DNA of 64,000 nt from the NCBI GenBank assembly GCA_011316305.1, contig SAUG01000117.1, forward strand, positions 1-64,000, given 5' to 3'. Source of the stretch: Rusavskia elegans (taxonomy: Eukaryota; Ascomycota; Lecanoromycetes; Teloschistales; Teloschistaceae). The translations under genes and the position numbers were made by a program. The notes under the pieces are model-generated. The model was given only the letters and a program-made list of their open reading frames with translations. It did no database searches and was not told the origin of the DNA. Below, piece by piece: positions 32,945-44,615 of the stretch (its first letter is position 1; each line of letters starts with the position of its first letter).

Positions 32945-34044
32945 GGATCGGGAGGATAGGTTGCTGAAGATGGAGTAAGTTTGAGGCGAAGAGCTGAGAG
33001 CGATTGAAAGGATTTAAGGCAGAAAATTCGATGCGATTGGAGGAGTAAGAAACGATCCCTTTGAAGACAATCCTTAGGGCGGAATGGGTTCATGAGATAT
33101 CACTCTTGCAAATGGTACGGGAGGGAGGACGTTTGGGCGTAGTTACGGCCAGCGTGTAGGACCATGAATATTATTACAGATTTGTACCATTTGTCGTGTC
33201 TGATATTAGAATGCTGTGATGACCGGCCAACCCCGATTACTCCCAAATTGAGTTCCCGGTGATATTCTGGAGCGATTACTACGACTACCGAACCCTCTGC
33301 TGATGTCTCCATGAGGTCATCGCCCTTTCCGAGATTTGGCATGGTGGGCGATCACACTATTATCGATGCCCAAATCTGATGCCCTGCCAATATCGCATGA
33401 TATATCTCCGTGACTGGAGCTCAAAGTATGGTGGTATGGTCAAATATCCTAGCGTTAGTAGCCTACCTATGGGGTATTTCTAACCCCCACCCAGCTATAT
33501 ATGACAATACTTACTCTTAATAAGCTTGGTCTATGTGATAAGAATAGGGAGGCTCTTGACAAGATCAGCTTCGGTCAGCTTGTGACATGGAACCCGTTCA
33601 TTGTGAGATTAGGACGTGAGGACTGTGAGGACTGGATAGAATTCGGAAGACGTGTAATCGATTCTGTACGAAGAGATCGGAGGGGCACGTTGGGAGGCAG
33701 TTAGGGGTGGGAGGACGGGGTCGGTTGTATTTGAGCACTGTCTCGCCGATGGTACACGTTGAGAGGAAAGGACGGATGATCGGCCGCTCGACGGGTTGGT
33801 AGGATTGGCTGATATCGTGCTATTGACCCATGAGATTTTGTCATCCTGGACACCCTCCTCCAAGCTAGTCTCTGAAGAGATTGAACAGAACAAAAGGAAA
33901 GATAAAACCGACAACTTAACCTATCTATAACTTTTCAACCTGATGTGCTCCTGCACCCTGAATAGATCGATGTCCTAAGTGGATCTTTCTGACTTGTATG
34001 CTGCGAGTCGTGTTGAGACTGCAAGGCTCTGAGTACCGATGGGC
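32945..34044. other. Intergenic between convergent ISU1 and Srp1-like gene
   Basis: About 1.1 kb. A plus-strand 67-codon frame at 33501-33704 is the longest candidate but has no recognisable domain and no supporting context. I see no repeats or RNA genes. Confidence 0.4.
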
Positions 34045-35061
34045 CTATTCCGCAACGTCGAGGTCATCGTGTGCGGGGATGGGAGATTCCATAGAGACTG
34101 ACCAGCTAGAATTAGCATGCTTTGTCTACGATCCTCGAGAAAATTGATTTACCTTTGCGATCGTCGCCATTTGTTCCGTTCTCACGGTCATCCTCATCTT
34201 CACGACGGTCGCGAACATCCTTCATCTCGCGATCCCGATCATCCGGGGAACGGGAGCGATCACGGTCCCTCCTATCGTAGTCTCTCTCACGGCGATCGTC
34301 TTTGCGTGGAGAGTAGTCCCGGCGGCGGGGAGGAGTAATCGAGCGACCACGGCGGGGGGAGCGTTCACGGCGCCCTGGAGGTGGGCCACGAGCGTCACGA
34401 CCAGAATCAAAGCGCCAGGAAGCAGAGGGAGGAGTACGAGCCCACTACAGAGGATTAGCGACATAGTCTGCATGTACAAGGAGAGTGTTGAGTTGATTTG
34501 TCGATCGAAGGATTGGATCCCCCACAATGGCGGTATGGGGTATGTGCAAATCAACGAAGCTGTACATACCTCAATTTTCAACAAGTCATCCCGGCCAATG
34601 CGCTTGTTATGCATCTCATGGTATGCATCGTCAGCATCGCGACGGCTCTCATATTCAACAAATGCGAACCTGTTGCACGGGTGAGTCTGGGTGTCACACG
34701 CAAGCTTTTGAGAAGACCTACAATCGGCTTGAAGCGCTTCTTGGAGCTGGAATGTCACAACGCACAAGGCGACCATAGCTTTATGGAAGTCAGACTTGCC
34801 TCGAAGTACAGATAAGAGAAGGAAATGGACCCGTTGGTCTTCGACTCGCTCGACGAATGCGGGAGGAGGAAGGAATAGGGAGGAAAGGTAGCGCGTATCC
34901 GACAGGGCGAAGGAGGGAGGGAGATAGATCGAGGCAGACAACGACCCGGGTGATCGTTCGGTTTGTGTGACGTACCGTTCGAATTCGTAGGCAAGGTCCC
35001 GGGCGCGGGTGCCATGGCCAAAGCCAGTGACATAGAGCGTGGTCCCCCCTCCTCGAGACAT
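34045..35061 (-). CDS. SR-type pre-mRNA splicing factor, Srp1-like
   Basis: RNA-binding SR protein most like Schizosaccharomyces pombe Srp1, acting in spliceosome assembly. Five exons: 34976-35061, 34722-34778, 34570-34669, 34153-34444 and 34045-34097, about 195 residues. The N-terminal RRM has TLYVTGFGHGTRARDLAYEF (RNP2 region), YGRLVRCDIPAPR and LFAFVEYESRRDADDAYHEM (RNP1). The linker begins WARTPP. The C-terminal half is Arg/Ser/Asp-rich (RERSPRRGRS, RRDRDRSRSPDD) and then acidic, ending AHDDLDVAE. The final acceptor at the CAG before 34097 was preferred over a nearer TAG because only it continues the conserved ending. Two introns are long for this window (197 and 119-125 nt), leaving room for alternative splicing. 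Confidence 0.9.
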
Positions 35062-35948
35062 GATGAGTATAACGTGCCGATATTACAAGATCTCAAGAGA
35101 CAGTGTGAAGTTAGGATAGTAGAGTGAGAACGTATGGAGTGATCAAGTATTGGAAGTTGGGTCGCTCTTGGAGATTCCAAAGGCGGCTGATTCTTAGGGC
35201 TGCTAGCGTGCTCATTGTCTAGGCGCCGCTTGTTCCGTGGTGAAATCTATCGCGATTGGCTGCAGCAGCTTACTAAGCGGAAGTGCCGAGGTTCCGTTCC
35301 TCCGTGAGATCGTGCTCATGCACTATCATTATTGCAAGTGTCGTCTTGAACTGTTCCTCGTCCGATAATTCATGTTCATTATTGCATATGTCCTTATAGT
35401 AGACGAAGCCTCGAATACCGTGAGGAATAAGCAAGTCTTTGCATCGAGTACAATAGATAGCTTAATAGAGCTCTAAGATGTATGACAGTTCAAAGATTTA
35501 AAATTGACCACTTGCGTAAAAACTCAATTACTCTATGTAAACGTGCAATATTATTCCAGGGGCAAAAGGGCTGATTATAGGAGATTTTTCATATGCCACA
35601 GCAGGGGTTGGTCCGCAATGTTAAGCCGCAAACCCACGCCTCACTAACAGATTGGTGAGATTGCAACTCATGTGGTCTCTAGAAATAGCCCATGCGCCCT
35701 GAGTCAGTCGCATCCTCATGCTTTCGACGACCACCAGACACGCTCGTTTCTGATGCTTTCTATGGACATCTTCACCTATACTTCCAAAGGGAACATCCTT
35801 TCGCGACGCCCAACTCGCATGCCAGAGCTGCGAGGCTTTCCCGCCCTACGAACAACCTTGCGTTGTAGCTTGCGACCTATATCAGTGATATAGCAGTCCT
35901 GGCTCAGAAACCGCTCGACAATACATTCCACCTTGATTACGCTCCAAC
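35062..35948. promoter_or_regulatory. Divergent intergenic region between Srp1-like gene and carrier gene
   Basis: About 0.89 kb between two start codons on opposite strands. Mildly AT-rich in the middle (35330-35600). No coding frame is supported. Confidence 0.4.
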
Positions 35949-37130
35949 ATGAGTCTCGACAGAAGACCGGCCCCGGTGCCGAGTAAACCAGCCTCGCCAG
36001 TCACGAATCCAATATCGCGCATGGTTCAAATTCGCTATACAGTCTCACAACCAGTATTCGCAGCCTTTCTCGCAGGAGGTGCTGCTGGTGCCGTGTCCAG
36101 GACCGTCGTTTCCCCCTTGGAGCGGTTGAAGATCCTCTTTCAAATACAAAGCGCTGGACGAGAAGAGTACAAGATGTCCGTTGGAAAAGGACTTGCAAAA
36201 ATGTGGAGGGATGAAGGATGGAGAGGATTTATGAGAGGGAACGGCACCAATTGCATACGGATTGTGCCCTACTCCGCCGTGCAATTCGGCAGCTACAATT
36301 TCTACAAACGGGTAAGCTGGATTTTGTACGATGTTTCGGAGGCATCATGTCGGATGGCTGACTCAAAGCATCTGCTTTAGTTCGTCGAACCATCACCTGG
36401 CGCCGACCTATCACCTGTAAGACGACTGCTCTGTGGAGGAGCTGCAGGCATCACCTCCGTAACATTCACCTACCCACTTGATATAGTTCGCACACGGTTA
36501 TCAATACAATCTGCCTCGTTCGCCGCACTGAGTGAAGCCTCACGAAGAAGGTTGCCTGGCATGTGGGGAACGATGAAAACTATGTACCTGACAGAAGGTG
36601 GATTTCTCGCATTATACAGGGGTATATTACCTACTGTAGCTGGTGTTGCACCATATGTGAGTCGCGCCTAATTTGATGGTGTGATACCAAATTAACACCT
36701 CGAAGGTTGGTTTGAATTTCATGACCTATGAGTCCGTAAGAAAATACTTCACTCCTGAGGGTGATAAGAACCCGACAGCCGTTCGGAAACTCGCAGCAGG
36801 CGCCGTGTCGGGCGCCGTTGCTCAGACCTGTACATATCCATTGTTCGTCCATCACTGATTCAGACAAACCCACTCTCGTGCTATGTTTTACTAACCATTT
36901 TTAGTGATGTCCTCCGGCGACGATTCCAGATCAACACCATGTCCGGAATGGGCTACCAGTACAAATCGATATGGGATGCCATTACCATCATCGTCTCACA
37001 AGAGGGAATCATGGGATTATATAAAGGCATCGTACCGAACCTCCTGAAGGTGGCACCAAGTATGGCATCAAGTTGGCTGAGCTTCGAGTTGACAAGAGAC
37101 TTCTTTCTGAATATGAGGGACGATGACTAA
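35949..37130 (+). CDS. Mitochondrial carrier protein (SLC25 family, YPR011C/Leu5-like)
   Basis: Inner-membrane metabolite carrier with three repeats of about 100 residues. Four exons, 35949-36311, 36381-36656, 36706-36842 and 36905-37130, give about 333 residues. Signature motifs at the ends of odd helices are PLERLK, PLDIVR and PFDVLR, each followed by the usual QIQ/SIQ/QIN matrix segment; second-half motifs are GFMRGNGTNCIRIVPYSAVQF, LALYRGILPTVAGVAPYVGL and GLYKGIVPNLLKVAPSMASSW. The RGNGTN and IRIVPYSAVQF sequences place it with the yeast YPR011C / CoA and nucleotide-like carrier group; the precise substrate cannot be read from the sequence. The N-terminal about 30 residues are Pro-rich and variable. 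Confidence 0.92.
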
Positions 37131-37576
37131 GTGAACGGCTGTTCGCTTGCTACAACATCCTCAGCCCTCCGTCAATATAAGCCCCCGGGGAACTCGAACT
37201 TGCTTGGACAGGCGAGAGCATTCATAGACAACTAGATGGTAATGTGGTAATGGTCAATGGGATAAGAAGGATATATGGCGTGTGTTGGGTACAAAGGAGC
37301 GAAGGAGTTAGCCGGGGGCTTTACCAGGCGCAATTGCATTACCTAGATGAAGAACGACCTCCTAGATTTCTCACATAAACTTGAATCCAGCTTTCTTCGT
37401 ATACCTAGGTCCCGTCATGAACTAAGGTAGTTAAACTTGAAAAGGAGGCGCTTACAGATAAAGCAGGAACATAAGCGAGTCTTGGCACACAACCACTAGC
37501 GCGAGATATTCAACCTTGACTTGAACAGCAACTACATTCGATACATCAACCATCGGCCACTTCGATCACAGCAAAG
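37131..37576. promoter_or_regulatory. Carrier gene 3' region and eL18 promoter
   Basis: About 0.45 kb between tandem plus-strand genes. The last about 80 bp before the eL18 ATG is the presumed leader of a highly expressed ribosomal protein gene. No motif confidently named. Confidence 0.4.
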
Positions 37577-38503
37577 ATGGGTTAGTTCTTCTCATTCGAA
37601 ACGTGTTTCCAAGCCAGCATCGCCACAATGGCTACACCATTGGACTGCTCAATACGCCAACCGCCAAACAACGCTGACCTCTGACCCAACAGGTATCGAT
37701 CTTGATCGTCACCATGTCCGCAGCGGGCACCGCAAAGCGCCCAAAAGCGATAACGTCTACCTCAAACTCCTCGTCAAGCTCTACCGCTTCCTAGCCCGTA
37801 CGTCATCTTTTCCCCATCCAATCCAATCCCTCCACCGTCCTACCCAAGCACACCGTGAGGAAAATCCAAAGAAGAAAAGAAACCAAACTAAACAAAAAAC
37901 ACCAGGCCGCACCGACAGCGCCTTCAACAAAGTCGTCCTCCGCCGCCTCTTCACCTCCCGCATCAACCGCCCACCGCTCTCCCTCTCCCGCCTCGCCCGC
38001 TACGCCGCCCACCCCACCACAAAATCAAACACCGACCCCGCCTCCAACGTCTCGGACAAGACCATCGTCGTCGTTGGCACCATCACTGATGACACCCGTC
38101 TGTTGACCGTCCCGAAAATCAGCATCGCGGCATTACGGTTCACGGCTACGGCGCGCGCGAGGATCGAGAAGGCTGGAGGGGAATGTTTGACGTTGGATCA
38201 GTTGGCGTTGAGGGCGCCCACGGGAAGTGATACGCTGCTTGTGAGGGGACCGAAGAATGCGAGGGAGGCGGTGAAGCATTTTGGTTTTGGACCGCATAGT
38301 GGGAAGGTATGTCTACTCTTCTTTTTATGGTGTTTTTGGAATGGGTGGGAAGGGCTGTTGTGTTTGGTTTAGAGGGGTGAGAGGACGTTACTGAGAGGAG
38401 AAGCTGACTTTGGCGTGCGTCATAGAAACCCTACGTCGAGAGCAAAGGACGCAAATTCGAACGTGCACGTGGAAGGAGACGATCCAGAGGTTTCAAGGTC
38501 TAG
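37577..38503 (+). CDS. RPL18: 60S ribosomal protein eL18
   Basis: Structural protein of the large cytosolic ribosomal subunit. Four exons: 37577-37580 (only ATG plus G), 37693-37797, 37906-38306 and 38426-38503, about 195 residues. The sequence follows eL18 throughout: [132 protein letters not shown] and a basic tail [12 protein letters not shown] four-nucleotide first coding exon is common in fungal ribosomal protein genes. Intron 2 (108 nt) and intron 3 (119 nt) are longer than the window average. Confidence 0.96.
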
Positions 38504-38813
38504 GTTGTGGCTTTTGCTGCTGCTATTCACATTCTGGCCTTCCTATCTGGGTGGAAGGAGACTGCCATGCAGTGAAGAAACATGAAGTCTTTCTTCGGAT
38601 TGGTCTTAAGCCGATGATAGAGCGGATCCAATTTCGACAGGCTCTGATAGCATAGCCAATGAAGTCTTGCATCTGCTGCTACTTTACTTTGAAAGTCCCC
38701 CCAAACCTTCATCAAAGCCAAGATCGATGAGTTGAAGCATAGCTATGAGTCAAAGGACATGAGGATTTCTTCTGTCTATTAAGACCCCCCATCCTTCCGC
38801 ACAGGATGACGAT
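38504..38813. other. Short convergent intergenic region
   Basis: About 0.31 kb between the 3' ends of eL18 and the TFIIIC-type gene, expected to hold both polyadenylation signals. Nothing else seen. Confidence 0.4.
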
Positions 38814-40211
38814 TCACCCAAAATCCTCCATCCTCACATCCCCATCCCTATCTCCTCCCCCTTCACCCTCCACCATCCCACCCACCGCATTCCCCTCATC
38901 TACTCTCCGCACCTGCCCCTCTACCTCTTCCCACCTACTCGGCGTACTGTCAACTCCCACACCCCTAATATCCGCCCCCACCGTATCTCCAGCATCAGGC
39001 ACATAATCTCTGAACAACCCACCCGCCTTCACCCCCTTCCGTCGATAAGTAGTCTTCGGCGGCCGTCCAACACGTCCCCTTCCCCGACTCCCTCTTGGGC
39101 GTCCACCGCGGCCACGTTTCTTAGGCGATGGCCTCGTAGCTTGTTGTTGATCCTCACGATGTTCCACCGCACCAACAACTACAGGTGTCTCGGCGGAACG
39201 CATGCTGGGTAGATCGGGGTACGCAAGGTCCATAGTCTCCTCATCTTCTCCGTCGCTGCTGTGGGAATCGAGTTCAGCTGCCTCTTCTTCGGCTAAGCGC
39301 CGTTGGACGCGCCATCCGGTGCCATGGTTTTGTTTCGTGGCGTGCACTGTTACTTGGTCGGTTTCGCCTTTAGCGGCTTTGATGGCCATGAGGGATTCGA
39401 GGAAGGAGGCTTGGGCGCGGGAGGTGCTGTCTGCCGTGTAGGAGATGGGGATTTTGGGGGTTTGGTTTTGGGGTGGGAAGGAGGGTCCGTGCGGAGAATG
39501 CGCTGGGTTGGTGGGTGAAGAAGGTTGCGGGGGATCGGGGTCAAGGGGCGTGAGAACTGTAGGAATGTTGGTAGTTGGGTTTGTAGGCGTTAGTTGCGGT
39601 TGGGAAGCATCGTTCCGGGTAGTAATTGTTACGGGTCTAGCAGTGAGATTGATACAGGAAGTTCCAATAATGGACACATTGGGGAGATTGTAGATTGGTG
39701 TGACGTTTTCCCCGTCGCCCGGGACTGCTGAGAGAGATTCTGGAGACGCGAGGAAGATATCGGTGCCAATGGTGGAGGCCCAACTACAGGAGTAGATTCT
39801 ATCGTGGTAGGAAATGAGAGGGTTGCGAGTGTGAAGGTCAAGGATCTGAATGCGGTCCTGAGGCCTTTGATCCTGAGGCTTTTCCGAAAGAGCCTGATTT
39901 GCAACACTGGTATCTTGAAGAGCTGGGTCAATTGGTATTCTTGTAATTGGCTCGGCTTGCCCGTCATGGCTTTGTAGGTTTGAACCTGTTGGGAAGAGAG
40001 GATCGGTTCTTTTCGGCACTCTGCCTTGCTGTGAAGCGGATGATACATCGACAGTCACGTAGAAGCTCTGATTGTACTCAGTACATGGAGCTCAGACATT
40101 TGCGACGTACTTTACCTCTGTTTCCGTTTCATCGTATTCGTACTCCCAGTCGGAATCTTCGTCTTGCTTATTGAATGGCGACGGCACCGGCGCCTGATCG
40201 TTATCCATCAT
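38814..40211 (-). CDS. Transcription factor TFIIIC small subunit (Tfc7/Sfc7-type, TFIIIC_sub6 domain)
   Basis: TFIIIC binds internal promoters of tRNA genes and recruits TFIIIB for RNA polymerase III. Two exons, 40116-40211 and 38814-40067, give about 449 residues. The hallmark of the family is the acidic SDWEYEYDETETE followed directly across the intron by FYVTVDVS, then LDLHTRNPLISYHDRIYSCSW and GTDIFLA, a beta-rich TFIIIC_sub6 fold. After about residue 190 the protein is low-complexity: Pro/Thr-rich, then acidic, then an AT-hook-like block (KKRGRGGRPRGSRGRGRVGR) and a Gly/Asp-rich end. The start is set at MMDND; an open frame continues upstream to 40427 but would add a non-conserved 72 residues. 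Confidence 0.85.
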
Positions 40212-43200
40212 GTAATGTAAAGGCGTCCCAGCATCCAGGGAAAGGTCGACTCTATATCTCGAGACTCGCTGAATGAAGACTGTCGAGAATTCATGTTGAC
40301 TCTGAACAGAACGGTTGTCTTGGATTGGCGACCTTCCTGGGCCGGGTTTCTTTGTGACTTCGCAGACGATCAGACCGTAAGTGAGCACAACATCGTACAC
40401 AGGGTGGTCATGGGCATGGTCATGCATCAGGCTTGCAGTCTGAGATCGACCATCCGATGAAGGGTCACGTGATTAATGAAGCCCTGACACACACTCCAAT
40501 CACGTCACACCTTGTTTCGAATCACAGTAGGGGGTCTAATTGTCGGTACTTGGAAAGGGGATATCTATCTGACGACTGCTTCAATGTCACCCGACAGCCG
40601 CTACATGGAGCAAGGACTTCGGAAGTGACACGGAACGGTACACACTTGACTCTCGCGGACTTGTCCGGTGGTTGCTCGGTGGTCCACGTAGCCGTTGATG
40701 TTTAACACGACGAGCGAGCGTCATGGCGGAGACGAACTTCCTTCCATTAGTGGTTACCGGATACTGACTTCGTCTCGTGGGCGCGGCTTCATCACTCCAT
40801 TTGAAAGAGCGTATACCTCGAGAGTATATCTGACATAACTCCATCGGATGCTTCAAGATCGGTGGAGGGTCATGGACGGCGACACGGTCCTCGAGAACGC
40901 CTGTCTCTGACATACCTTACTTCATGACTTGGTCTATCGGCGCCTCTGACGAGCTTCAACACCCTTGAGGCAGCCTTTGCCCTATCTCCATGCAATAATT
41001 CCACACTTCGGCTCGGCGGATCGAACGGCGTCGCACACATGTTAAATTGAAGGCTGTGAATTTGCGGATACGGATTGCGAATCATAGAAGGAGGACAAGG
41101 TAGAAAACCAGGTGAGCTCTTTCAGGCCGTCGTTGTAGCTCCTATGGCCCTTCTTCATCGGGTACGGCAACGTAACAAGAACTCATGACTTTTGCGCTGA
41201 GCAATCATTCCAACGTATGTCCTTTGGCATCGGATCTGCGTACCAGGCTTGATGAGCGTCTGGGTCGACACTTTGTCCTCTCCGGCTCCATATGCTGGTC
41301 CTGCGATCCGATCGCTTGCGAGATAGATTGGAGCCCAATGCTCAGACATTTCCAGCTTCATGGTTCTCAGCCGGTCATGTGTCGATCCAAGGTAGTGTCC
41401 GTGGTCCATCAGATCTGCCACCATGTTCCCTGTATATCGCAAGCACAACAGGTAGCGCACGTTCCAAGTATAGAGACGGTACCCAACGTCTGGACGCTGT
41501 AAAGACTAAGACTGGCAATCTTGCCGCTCGTTTGGAGCACGCAGCGCTGTCCCATATCTCAATTACTGCTCGGATGTTCGATTTGGCTGGCAGTCGAAGT
41601 ATCGGATGTCCACCCCGCCGTCCAAGGGATAGAAGAACACGCGGACGATGAAAGCTTCAAAGTTACGGCGGAGGTGGAAGCACTGGCAACAGTGACGATA
41701 CTGGCCAAGAGAGCAGCGCTACTGTACAATGTCAGTATTCGTCCGTCGGCGAAAGGAGCATGCGACAGCTGAACGAGACCCGGACCGGATGCCCTGCCAG
41801 TGCATCCACCATGAGTCGAGACCGCCAGGACCAGGCTGCCGATCTCTTGTCCGGAAAAGGGACTTTCGAAGGTGATCATTCTTGTCGGAAGACTCCGCAA
41901 ACTACAGGCCAGCCTGGTCGCGACGGTAGGGATCATGAATTTCTAGAGGATGATATCAGGTGCGTCACTCAGAGGTGTTCTCACCGACAGTCGATCGTTG
42001 ATGTTGGCATACCATGTTCCGAGAGCTATGGTAAGGTATGTGTAAATGATTATGCTTGCACATTCATCTCTAGTCAGCACTATGCAAAGACACTTTGATC
42101 GCACTTGCCAAATTTTTCAATTCATATACTGTTCCATGTTCTTCCCAAGTGTTGGTCGCAGGGACACATGGTGCGGTGGCTTAGTTCATCGCAACCGATG
42201 TCTCTGCGGCTGTAAAATCCATGTGACCAACGTGGATTTTCGTAGCGCCCCTGACCAGCGTTCGAGGTGCAGAGTTCAATTCCGGACGCGGAATTGAACA
42301 AACTGCCCTCGGGACGCTGAAGGAGGCGCGAGCTTTTGCTGATTTTTCTCTGATTTTTATCATGGCTATTGAGTGCGTAGTCGTCTTGTTGGTCGTGCCT
42401 ACCTTTACTCAATTTTTCCTCAGGCCTCCATCGAACCCACGCTAGTGAGGCGTTTTCTTCTCACTGAAGCAGAGCCTCTCTGGTACACCGCTAACATGGT
42501 TGACCTTGCTATCCAGTAGCAAAGACTTTTATTCACACTTCGTTATGACCATGGTGAATTCGCTGGAATGGACATTAGTTGCTTCCCCTTGCAATCTTTG
42601 GCCCCAGCTATCCCTCCGTCTGCTGAAATGCGAGCCCCCTCCCGCCTGCGAGACTCGTCTCATGTCATGTTACGACCCAGTCGTAATAGGTGTACGATAG
42701 CTAGTACCTCGATGGAGGATATCTTCCTAATGATTGCTTGAATATCGCTATATGGCTGCTACGCTGAATTGAAGTAGTTCTCGACGCGATGACCCAATAG
42801 CTAGCAGATCGAGGCAAACGCCAGCAGACGGAGAAACAAGGAGAGCAAGATCTATGCTTCCTGAAGAATATGCAATTGGCGAAGGTTCTGCACACCTGCC
42901 CAGAAACGCCAATTGGTAAGAGCATCTGAGTTCCTCAAGGGCAATCCGGCCATCCTCCTACAGCTTGTCATCGCTACTGCTTTATTGGATTGAACATTCG
43001 AGCTTCGTGTCCTACGTGCAAGAGCGATCGGGGATTGTATGCTTGCCTGGGAAATTGACTAAGATAGACACCACGACATCTGATCACTGATTGGATGTAT
43101 GCCTAAGCATAGATCAGTTGGCATCCTGCTGAACTTCTTTCTACAGATAAACTTGGCTACTTTCGACTAAGACAGTGTTGAATCACAAGATTCTTCACGT

Positions 43201-43272
43201 ATGTCTACATACGAGAAGATCGATAACTCGACATAAACAATGCTACCTCGACATCAACAACTCTGATCAGCG
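40212..43272. other. Gene-poor region, no confident gene
   Basis: About 3 kb upstream of the TFIIIC gene. Open frames up to about 125 codons occur (for example minus 41559-41936, with one hydrophobic segment LYSSAALLASIVTVASAS), but I find no recognisable domain or consistent splicing. A hairpin at 42214-42240 is listed separately. Confidence 0.4.
42214..42240. repeat. 11-bp inverted repeat (hairpin)
   Basis: Arms AAAATCCATGT and ACGTGGATTTT flank the loop GACCA; they pair at all positions in RNA if one G-U is allowed. It sits in a segment reminiscent of a tRNA (upstream TGGCTTAGTT like an A box; downstream GAGTTCAATTCC like a B box; CTGTAAA before the hairpin). No acceptor stem can be formed, so an intact tRNA gene is not supported. 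Confidence 0.5.
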
Positions 43273-43677
43273 GTGCCAGCAAATAACATCACCACCCCAC
43301 CCGGCGTCACCGCCGCCATCGTTATCCTCCTAATAGGAATAACATCCCTCCTCTTTCGACGCCGAAGCCGAAGACGAAAACGCCCACAGCGATCCTCGCA
43401 AGCACAACCGAAGCAGAACAAGAGCTTCGAATTCGCCGCCGCGCATCCAGGATCAGGATCAAATACCACGACCTGGTCCGGCGAGACGCAACGACCGAAC
43501 ACAGAAACCAAGATCCCGCGTCCGGCGTCCGGTAAACAATCGTTGTTCGAGATCGATGGGAAGGAGGAGGAGGAAGGTCCGAGGTGGTCGGGGTGGAAGA
43601 GATTGTTGAGTCAGAGAGGCAGGCAGGAGCTTGATGGTGGGTGGAGGCCGCCGGAGATGCAGGGGGTTAGGTTTTAG
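43273..43677 (+). CDS. Small single-pass membrane protein, hypothetical
   Basis: Open frame of about 134 residues. One hydrophobic helix (TAAIVILLIGITSLLF) is followed by a strongly basic stop-transfer-like cluster (RRRSRRRKR), then a Ser/Gln/Lys-rich and acidic tail. The topology fits an N-out single-span protein. The frame begins with GTG and has a stop just upstream, so the true ATG must lie in an unrecognised upstream exon (an AG acceptor is present at 43269-43270) or the start is non-ATG. Function unknown. Confidence 0.45.
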   Translation: MPANNITTPPGVTAAIVILLIGITSLLFRRRSRRRKRPQRSSQAQPKQNKSFEFAAAHPGSGSNTTTWSGETQRPNTETKIPRPASGKQSLFEIDGKEEEEGPRWSGWKRLLSQRGRQELDGGWRPPEMQGVRF

Positions 43678-44615
43678 AGAGGGTGTAGTGTAGCGTGGTG
43701 AGTGCGACGTTAAGGGGTGGGAGGTGCGAGTTGGGGGGATGATGGAGATGCAAGATTTTACGGTATACGGTTTTTTATCGGATGATGTAAAGTGCTGAAG
43801 ATTAGACGACGATAATACGGGTCAATATCAAGATTTTTTTTTTTTTGGAAGCTACGAAGATCCGTGATACGTGGGCTGGATTTGTGTACGCCGAACGAGG
43901 AAAGTACCACCAAATGTAAGGCTTGCCGCCAATACACAACTTCGTGTCGAGGAGCATTGAATAAATACTACAACAGCACAGCACCAGTGACAACAGTATA
44001 CATTACCACAGCTTTCTCGCATCAACACACAATATTCCTATCCAACATCAATATCGCAAGACGAACTTGAAACGCGCCTCCGCAACGACGATCAAACCTT
44101 GATACCAGCTTCAGAAGTCACTTGTTTTTTATGTATGTTTGTCTTTGGTGAGTGTAAGGTGTATACTTTGGGTTTTAAGAGTCGTGCGGTTTTAAACGTT
44201 TTGTGAATGGGGTGATGGTGCATACATGTCACGGCTTGCATGCGTTTGTGACTGACCCCGATACCTCGAGGTTGATTTGTGGGTTGACTGGCTTGGTGGA
44301 CTTGTGTTCATAATTGCTCGTATCTATGATATTTTAATTCGGCTTTCTTTGCTATATCTTAAGAATCTTTCGTAACACGGTCAGAAGACATACTTCCACA
44401 GGAACAGAAATCTTCACAACATCTCTACTTCCGTAGCACAACAATGAAAATTCCTCTACAAATACATACGACAATCACATATACATCTCAGGGATAGCTT
44501 TGGAGTCACCGTCATCGACCTCGACTATGAAGCCTTCCGACGTGGAAGAGAGATCAACGACGCCGACAGCTGTTGAAACCAACGGTACCCGAACAACGAT
44601 AACAAGGATACCATC
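43678..44615. other. Intergenic region, no gene recognised
   Basis: About 0.94 kb containing a T11-12 run near 43834-43846 and otherwise ordinary sequence. A 68-codon plus frame at 44500-44706 (Ser/Thr-rich) overlaps the start of the DUF3605 pseudogene in another frame and is not supported. Confidence 0.35.

Noticed and set aside
33501..33704. 67-codon plus ORF with a WNPF motif faintly like LysM
   Set aside because: Too short, no signal peptide and no second conserved LysM segment.
41559..41936. 125-codon minus ORF with one hydrophobic segment
   Set aside because: No recognisable domain, no consistent flanking exons and overlapping open frames on the other strand; not supported as a gene.
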